A stretch of DNA of 64,000 nucleotides from Hydractinia symbiolongicarpus (taxonomy: Eukaryota; Cnidaria; Hydrozoa; Anthoathecata; Hydractiniidae): the NCBI RefSeq assembly GCF_029227915.1, contig NC_079889.1, positions 1,860,001-1,924,000 on the forward strand, given 5' to 3'. Shown here piece after piece: positions 57,767 to 64,000 of the stretch. The position numbers were made by a program, and so were the translations under genes. Position 1 is the stretch's first letter; the number at the start of each line of letters is the position of its first letter. The notes under the pieces are model-generated. The model saw only the letters and a program-made list of their open reading frames with translations, was not told the origin of the DNA and ran no database searches.

Positions 57767-59003
57767 TCATGAATATTCTGCAATTTTTTGAATAAGGTAC
57801 GCATACAAATTGAAACAGCCTTCGAAATTATCTGGCACGTTCCAACCATCTTGAGCCATCAAAGTGGTAGCAAATTCACCAAATTCGTCAGAAAAATCTT
57901 CCACTGTACGTATCGAAATACTTGAAAATTCTGAAACCTCGTCTAAATCGACATCTTTCAAAAAATTCGTTCCTCCGTGTAAATGAGGCAAAAAATACAT
58001 TGTATTGGGTCTTCCACTTGGTCCGCCATTTTTAGATTTGGAAATTAGATGTTGATTCCATTCCTGTTTTACGGTTCGTATTTCTTCACGGATAAGGCGC
58101 ATAAAGCAAAATCTTGCACAATCGAGTAAAACAGCGTCTGAGGGATCGTACAAATCTCTATCCACAAGGTCTTTGAAGAAGGAAACCCACCAACCAGGAC
58201 AGTCTCGACGCAGTTTCGACCAATATGCCTCTATACGTTGATTAACTGGTGAAGATACAATAGAAAATGTATCCAAGGCTTCACAATCCCCATTACTATC
58301 GCGTAAGGATATATGTATAGGCTCGATAAGGGAATGCTCTGTACCGTCGTCAGCCTTTATTTTGTTTGGAATTCCCTTCAATTGCGTTATAGCTTCCAGG
58401 TAGTATCTTGCTATCAACTCTGGCACCTTGTTACTTGATGATACCTCTAACCAAATGAGTCTGCGTGAATAGCCGTCAATGCATCCGTGGATGCTGAATC
58501 CAAAGGGCTTTAATTTGTCATGCCCATCAATGTGCCAAACGAAATTTGGACCAGGATTTCTATAAGTACGGCGCGATAATCTATGTCTTCTTCGCTGATT
58601 AACACCTTACGGATCAATATTTAGCAGAGTCTTACGAACATCTTCCCTGCGTACAATCAATCCTTTACTTTTCAACGATGCCCATACACGACGATATCCA
58701 AGTTGAGCACCACTACCTTCAAGATCATTCTGTATCGCAGCCTCTAATTCATTTACACTGCACCTTCGGTTATTGAGTGGTCTTCTGAATAGATTATTCA
58801 GAAGACCACTCAATATTGAGTGGTCTTCTGAATAGATTTTTACGCTTCAAGTTTCTTTTCAGCGTAGAAAGACTGATATCATGACCATGATGTATTCGTA
58901 AAAACTCTCGAATTTCTTCATAAGTGTACCCACCAATAAAATAGTCATTAATCAGGTCATCCAATGGTTTCTCTTGATCGGATAAACAAGGTATCAAATC
59001 CAT
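57767..59003 (-). pseudogene. broken DDE integrase-like transposase of the transposon
   Basis: From ATG at 59003 the N-terminus has HTH-like segments (DLINDYFIGGYTYEEIREFL; LGYRRVWASLKSKGL). The integrase core shows all three acidic residues: Asp in FVWHIDGHDKLKPFG, Asp in IKADDGTEH, Glu in NQRIEAYWSKLR. Strings such as HGCIDGYSRRLIWLEV are typical of the rve_3-type integrase core often seen in fish and cnidarian genomes. Two lesions break it: an in-frame TAA at 58607-58609 between the HTH part and the core, and a 43-bp fold-back insertion near 58796-58838 that shifts the frame. Downstream of the TAA the core is open to its end at 57767. Confidence 0.88.
58772..58838. repeat. fold-back duplication inside the transposase
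   Basis: A 24-bp segment starting ATTGAGTGGTCTTCTGAATA occurs at 58772-58795 and again at 58815-58838, with an inverted 19-bp copy between (58796-58814). The direct-inverted-direct arrangement adds 43 bp, which is not a multiple of three. Confidence 0.95.
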
Positions 59004-59321
59004 TTTGTGCACATACACAGTGTAGTTGCTGCTGTATGCTGATGTCGCATCTGACTTTCTTTGTTTATCGCAATATTTTTGTGATATGCGTTAGCAAAAC
59101 TTATTTTCAGAATTTTGAGAAGGTCTGAATCCAAACTAATATGGTCTTGCTGGGAAATTGAGAAGGTCTCAGCTGAAAATTCAGGTGGTTTCAGTCAAAA
59201 TTGGAAAGGTCTGAGTCAAAAATTGGGAAGGTCCGAGTCAAAAATTGGGAAGGTCTGAGTAAAAATGGGAAGGTCTCGTTGAATTTTGAGAAGGACCCAG
59301 TGACACCTCAGGGCCATCGTA

Positions 59322-59327
59322 CATGGC
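59322..59327. repeat. right target-site duplication CATGGC
   Basis: Six bases directly outside the right TIR, matching the left copy. Confidence 0.9.
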
Positions 59328-61848
59328 AAGGCCTGGTGCGGTAAAATTTTTTTCTGTATAAATTTTGTTAAAATGTAGCTGAACTTTCTAAATGAATTTT
59401 GAAGTTTTATTTGAGCCACATGGATAAAGATTTTTTTTAATTTGAAAATTAAGCATATTTTTTCCCATTCGCTTGTGACGAGTCTACAAATAATAATCTC
59501 TACTAGCTGAAGTCCCGTGGCAGAATCCACTGAATCTCTCATCGACTCCATATGATGGGTGCCAAATAAAAACAAAGAACACAGTAATTTGAATTTTTAA
59601 AAGTCACAATTTGCATTATTGTATATCTATAACCGCTGAAACAAAAGTCCAAAAAAAATAGCAAGTGCAAAAAATAAAAATAAAAGAGAGAAAAAGCCCT
59701 GGGATTGAGGTTGCTCATAATCTGCATTATACAGAACGTTTAAAAATATAAGCAGGTCCAACAACAAAATATAAATAAAATAAAATAAAAATGCAAAAAG
59801 TTTAACATAATCGAAGGTGTCTAACAACGGTTATGTAAGGAGCTAAATCTGCCAAAACTATATACCTGCTTTGCCATGCCAGAAGTATCCCAGGGAAAAG
59901 AGTATACCAGACATACCACACAAAAAAGATTATTGCAAAATTTCCAGTTTCTAATGCATCATACAAAATTAGCCATTTAGTCTATTGCATACAGCAACCC
60001 TCCCAATGCGTAAACGTGCCATGCATGATAACAATGCAGTGTTTTCGAATGTAAGAATCGAATATATTTCAAACGGTAACGTAACAGATGTAAACATTGA
60101 TTTAACTTTGTTAACATTAAGGTTTATTATAACGACATTAACCACATCGTAGCTTTAAAACAGTAACAACGGAAAATTTACTTTCTACATTTTACCTAAA
60201 TTCTTCTCTACGATATACACGCTGTATTTTATAAGAATAGTGTTTTTTTTTCGTTTGAGCCTTCATGTTGTTAACTTTCCCTGGTGTTCTTGCCCATTTC
60301 TTTGGAGAGAAAAAGGTTTGCAAAAAACATGTTAAATATGTTCAGGCTGAAGACAAAACATATTTAACTTCATATTTAAAAGGGAAAGTTTAGCTGGAAG
60401 CGTGTAAATGGCTTAAAAACGTTATTCACCTAAATTCATTTCTCTACCAGATAATCTAAACAACAACACGCTTTTCTTTCGCTTTCTCAGTAGTAGCTAG
60501 CGTTCTCTGGATAAAACTCCAATCAGTTTTTTACTTCGATTAATAAACTTTGCTTCATCCCAAAGAAAAAAATTGAAAATGTATAGCTAGTTACAATTGT
60601 CTGATACATTTCTAATCAGTTCTCTTTTTGGCGTTTTATCATCGTACCTTTTTCTTCCTTATAACAAATATTTCTGACAACAAAATAAACTTTTTTATTC
60701 TCGCTCGACAACAACAGTCGCTCTACAACAACAGTTTTGTTTTTAACATTTTAGATTCGAATTATCATTCGAATTCGATAGTTTTTTTTAAAAAAGAAAG
60801 CAACCTCTGTCCCAGAACACAAAAATGACCTCATGATAAGTAAACATTGTTTGAAATAACTTTTTTCAAGATACTTTGAAAAAGAGACAACTTTCTTCGC
60901 TTCCGTTTTCATTTTGCAGTTGATAAACCTTGTTTCCGTGAGATACGGTGCACACATGGTAAACCGGGGGTAAAACTAAATCATTCCATCTATAACGACC
61001 AACGGGGCTTTTAAAACTAAAAAACAAATAAAAACATTTAAAAATAAAATAAAAATTAGCTTTAATAAAATAAAGAAAAAGAGTTTTATTTTTTAAAGTA
61101 ATAAGAAAAGAGAATTAAATATTTAAATAGTAACCCCCTGATTTGCGTTTTTTTTTAACTTAGTAAATTTTAGCGTAACGCCGTGTCGTAAGAAAGTGAC
61201 CCGTAATTCGTGTGACATGGCCTCACCGTGCGCACACACACACCAGGCGTATTAATATATAGATAATAATACGGAGAGTGTGTCTGCGTGTTTCTGAGTC
61301 TGTAACAGGCAAAGTAGATTTCTTCATCACGTCAATAACATTACTTTAATGTCAATATCCTATATTAAATTAATGAAGCCATTACAGTGCACTGAAAACT
61401 TTGAGGTTAAATGGCCAAAACGAGGTTGTGAATTTAAGTAAGTAAGTTTCCTAAACCTGGGTCCCTAAATCCGTTTCGTAATGGATGGGTTGATGACATC
61501 ATCAAAAAACCTTCAAACCCTAATTTTGCTGCAACCGGTTGTCAAAGATACATGATCCTATACATTTTCTTGATCAGTGTTTCAAGATCTATGCGTTGAA
61601 ACCCAAAATTCTAAAAAAGAATTTTGGGTTTTGACGGGCCATTGCTGACGTCAACAAAATTATAAAACCGTTATACCTCATTAACTGCTCATCAAAAGCA
61701 CATGATCATATACATTTTCTTGATCAGCGTTTTAAGCTCTACACAATAAAGGCAATGAATGAACTAATTTTCAGCGAATTTTTTTTATATGCACTGCTGA
61801 CGTCGGCAAAACCTCTGAAACAACCTATTTGTACATTGTTTTTTTGCC
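59328..61848. other. intergenic, no gene seen
   Basis: Contains the diverged repeat at 59336-59490 and a single MITE-like end (AGCCCTGGGATTGAGGTTGC) at about 59696-59715. It also holds a short (CA)n patch at about 61232-61243 and the duplicated segment at 61530-61760. No coding exon is supported. Confidence 0.6.
61530..61760. repeat. diverged tandem duplication, about 155-bp spacing
   Basis: CATGATCCTATACATTTTCT at about 61550 and CATGATCATATACATTTTCT at about 61702 start two related stretches. Both continue with TGATCAG(T/C)GTTT and a TCTA motif, each preceded by ATCAAA- or GTCAAA-type sequence and followed by GCTGACGTC. Confidence 0.7.
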
Positions 61849-61974
61849 TAAGGGGTCATCTACAAAATTCGTAGCAATTTGTATCAAAAAAAATCGTATA
61901 TGCTATGCGAATTTTCTTTTGCCATACAGTAATTAAATTCGTATGAAATTTTTCTAAATTCGTATAAAATTCGT

Positions 61975-62150
61975 ATGAGTTTTTAATTAAATTCGTATGA
62001 GTTTTAAATTAAATTCGTATGAGTTTTAAATTAAATTCGTATGAGTTTTAAATTAAATTCGTATGAGTTTTAAATTAAATTCGTATGAGTTTTAAATTAA
62101 ATTCGTATGAGTTTTAAATTAAATTCGTATGAGTTAAATTCGTACGAGTT
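61975..62150. repeat. 22-bp tandem array
   Basis: AAATTCGTATGAGTTTTAAA plus TT is repeated about seven times with few changes. Confidence 0.95.
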
Positions 62151-62254
62151 TAACAAAAAATTCGTATGAGATTTTAATTAGATGCGTATGGTTTTAAAAA
62201 AAAGAAAATCGTTTGACATTGTATTAAATTCGTATATGAGTTTCAAAATAAAAT

Positions 62255-62715
62255 ATTTTTTAGATCGCATTTTAAAAGTTTAAAAACGAAAAACGGCGAT
62301 AGAAATGTTTTTTAGATCGCATTTTAAAAAGTTTAAAAACGAAAAACGGCGATAGAAATGTTTTTTTAGATCGCATTTAAAAAAGTTTAAAAACGAAAAA
62401 CGGCGATAGAAATGTTTTTTTAGATTGCATGTTAAAAGTTGAAAAACGAAAAACGGCGATAGAAATGTTTTTTTAGATCGCATTTTAAAAAGTTTAAAAA
62501 CGAAAAACGGCGATAGAAATGTTTTTTTAGATCGCATTTTAAAAGTTTAAAAACGAAAAACGGCGATAGAAATGTTTTTTTAGATCGCATTCTAAAAGTT
62601 GAAAAACGAAAAGCGGCGATAGAAATGTTTTTTTAGATCGCATTTTAAAAGTTTAAAAACGAAAAACGGCGATAGAAATGTTTTTTTAGATCGCATTTTA
62701 AAAGTTTAAAAACGA
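62255..62715. repeat. about 54-bp tandem array, eight copies
   Basis: Each unit runs TTTTTTTAGATCGCATTTTA, then an A-rich part, then CGAAAAACGGCGATAGAAAT. Eight GATAGAAATG ends can be counted. Open frames read across it on the minus strand are artefacts of the repeat. Confidence 0.95.
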
Positions 62716-62991
62716 AATATAATTCGTATAAAAGAGAATATAATTCGAATGACAATTCGTATAAAAGAGAATATAAATCGTATGACAATTCGCATGAAAA
62801 TCGTATAAAAGAGAATATAATTCGTATGACAATTCGTATGAAAATCGTATAAAATTCGTATTAGATTTTTTAAAAATCGTATAACTATTTAACACTATAC
62901 GAATTGTATACGATTTTTATACGAATTAAAAGCAATTAAATTCGTATATATTCGTATAAAATATCATACGAAATTTGTAGACGACCCCTAA

Positions 62992-64000
62992 GTGGATTTT
63001 TCCATGGGCCTCGTCGACTAGTAATAATAATAATAATCCAAACTTAAAAACTTTTTTATTTTATATTTTCTAAGTTTTCTTTAGCGATGGCATTTTTTTG
63101 TGATTTAATTGGCTTATTAAAATGCGCAGCCTTACTTTGTTTTTTAACGGCGCCTAACACATTTATTATTGGTCGTATGTGTGATCATGATTAAGTAACT
63201 TCCATGATGGCACATGGCAGATGAAAACAAAACGAAAGAGATGTGGAATGACGATTGATTAAAAGATACAAGATTATATTTGAATTATCTCGTTATTTTT
63301 ACAGGTTTTAATTTTTAATTTTTGAAGTTATAATAGGGGAGATGTAGCTATAAAAACGTAGAAATGACAGGCCAAAAATGATTTTCGTCGGACATATTTG
63401 TGTCTGGGTCGGTCAATGGCCGATGTCCGTCCGCTATTTCAAGGGCTGCATGCTATGCGTAATTTTTCAACAATGGCGACCAACCACCCCAATCCCTCGC
63501 AGAAAAATTGAGCTTGAAGGGAGTGTTAAAAACTTTTAAAGGTTTTATCCTATGCATATGGCAGTTTTCCAGCACCTTTTCTAGCATCGACATATTTTCT
63601 AGTATGTAATCTTTAATCCGCTAATTTGAAATGAAAAAAAGGCGTGGGGACAAGTTTGCTTAGTGGAAAAGTGTAGAGGGATGTTTATTATGTTAGATTT
63701 CTTAAAATAGATGGTATAGAGGGTCAGAATTCAACAATTCGGTTCAGCTTTGTTGCTGTAGTGATGATTGACATTTGGCCTAATTGACATTTGTGTTTTA
63801 CAACCTCCATTTTTAAAATTTTGCTGGGTAAAAACAAACGTAGTTCCTAGAGGTAGAGAATGCTGAAAAATGTGAAATCGAAACATATTTAGCTAATGAA
63901 AGGTAATCACAATAGAAATCTGTCTGGAAATGATGCTTAGCTATATTTTGCTGCAAGAAATTATACAACATTGATCTTAAAACACCAAAATGTTTATAGC
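62992..64000. other. intergenic, no gene seen
   Basis: Holds a (TAA)n run near 63022 and a CGGACA-type segment at 63390-63455 that may be related to 53340. A MITE-like end (GGCGTGGGGACAAGTTTGCT) lies at about 63641-63660. No coding exon is supported. Confidence 0.6.

Larger units (their letters stand above)
54458..59321. mobile_element. complete DNA transposon (IS3EU-like) carrying a HECT ligase and a DDE transposase
   Basis: The ends are perfect 32-bp terminal inverted repeats starting TACGATGGCCCTGAGGTGTC. CATGGC lies directly outside both ends (54452-54457 and 59322-59327), a 6-bp target duplication. Subterminal tandem repeats of about 22 bp (theme CAGACCTTCCCAATTTTTAA) stand inside each end in inverted orientation. 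The cargo is a HECT-domain gene (+) and an integrase-like transposase (-), convergent. TAC...GTA ends plus a 6-bp duplication agree with what I recall of the IS3EU superfamily. The perfect TIRs and duplication suggest a fairly recent insertion, but the transposase is broken, so mobility would need help from another copy. Confidence 0.92.
61852..62988. mobile_element. non-autonomous Harbinger-like element filled with tandem arrays
   Basis: The left end GGGGTCATCTACAAAATTCG and right end (complement GGGGTCGTCTACAAATTTCG) are terminal inverted repeats with two mismatches in 20. TAA flanks both sides (61849-61851 and 62989-62991), as PIF/Harbinger elements duplicate TWA. Inside are two tandem arrays (separate entries) and many scattered ATTCGTAT words. 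No transposase frame is present. Confidence 0.75.

Noticed and set aside
62280-62895. Repetitive minus-strand open frames (MRSKKTFLSPFF repeats and a Tyr/Asn-rich frame)
   Set aside because: They are translations of the tandem arrays in the Harbinger-like element. The repeat unit explains the open frame.

Overview
The window is nuclear DNA from an animal. It is AT-rich, has GT-AG introns of roughly 100 bp to 3 kb, and is crowded with short mobile elements. The protein families are metazoan: PTEN, a GABA-B-type receptor, MICU, YOD1, IGHMBP2 and a ZC3H4/6/8-type zinc-finger protein. A hairpin MITE family with ends like AACCTCGTCCCCAGGGC, which I associate from memory with cnidarian genomes, points to a cnidarian. 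Species cannot be fixed from sequence alone. All gene models were assembled by hand from reading frames, splice sites and phase continuity.

Layout. Positions 1-7388 are intergenic and hold a tRNA-like hairpin element, a second hairpin, a tRNA-derived SINE and microsatellites. Positions 7389-15639 (+) carry a complete 12-exon PTEN. Positions 15640-19433 are intergenic, with an old SINE and two MITE hairpins. Positions 19434-28658 (+) carry a 17-exon class C GPCR of GABA-B type whose introns are full of MITEs, hairpins and a minisatellite. A convergent neighbour at 29049-33211 (-) is a three-CCCH-finger protein with a 13-nt microexon. Then, all on the minus strand, come MICU1/3 (34805-40569), YOD1 (41681-44921, first exon not found) and the helicase IGHMBP2 (46570-51422, N-terminal exon not found).

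Positions 52270-63000 are repeat territory. The best find is a complete 4,864-bp DNA transposon at 54458-59321. It has perfect 32-bp terminal inverted repeats (TAC...GTA) and a 6-bp target duplication CATGGC. It carries two convergent genes: an apparently intact, intron-containing HECT-type ubiquitin ligase (+) and a DDE integrase-like transposase (-). The transposase is broken by a stop codon and a 43-bp fold-back insertion. The TSD length and termini suggest the IS3EU superfamily. A second element at 61852-62988 has Harbinger-like features (TAA duplication, GGGGTC ends) and is filled with two satellite-like arrays.

The resident genes are ordinary housekeeping or signalling genes with no obvious shared pathway. 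PTEN acts on PIP3 signalling, MICU gates mitochondrial calcium uptake, YOD1 trims ubiquitin for p97, and IGHMBP2 is an RNA/DNA helicase. The unusual biology lies in gene structure (extra introns in PTEN, one splitting its catalytic loop, and the microexon) and in the mobile elements.
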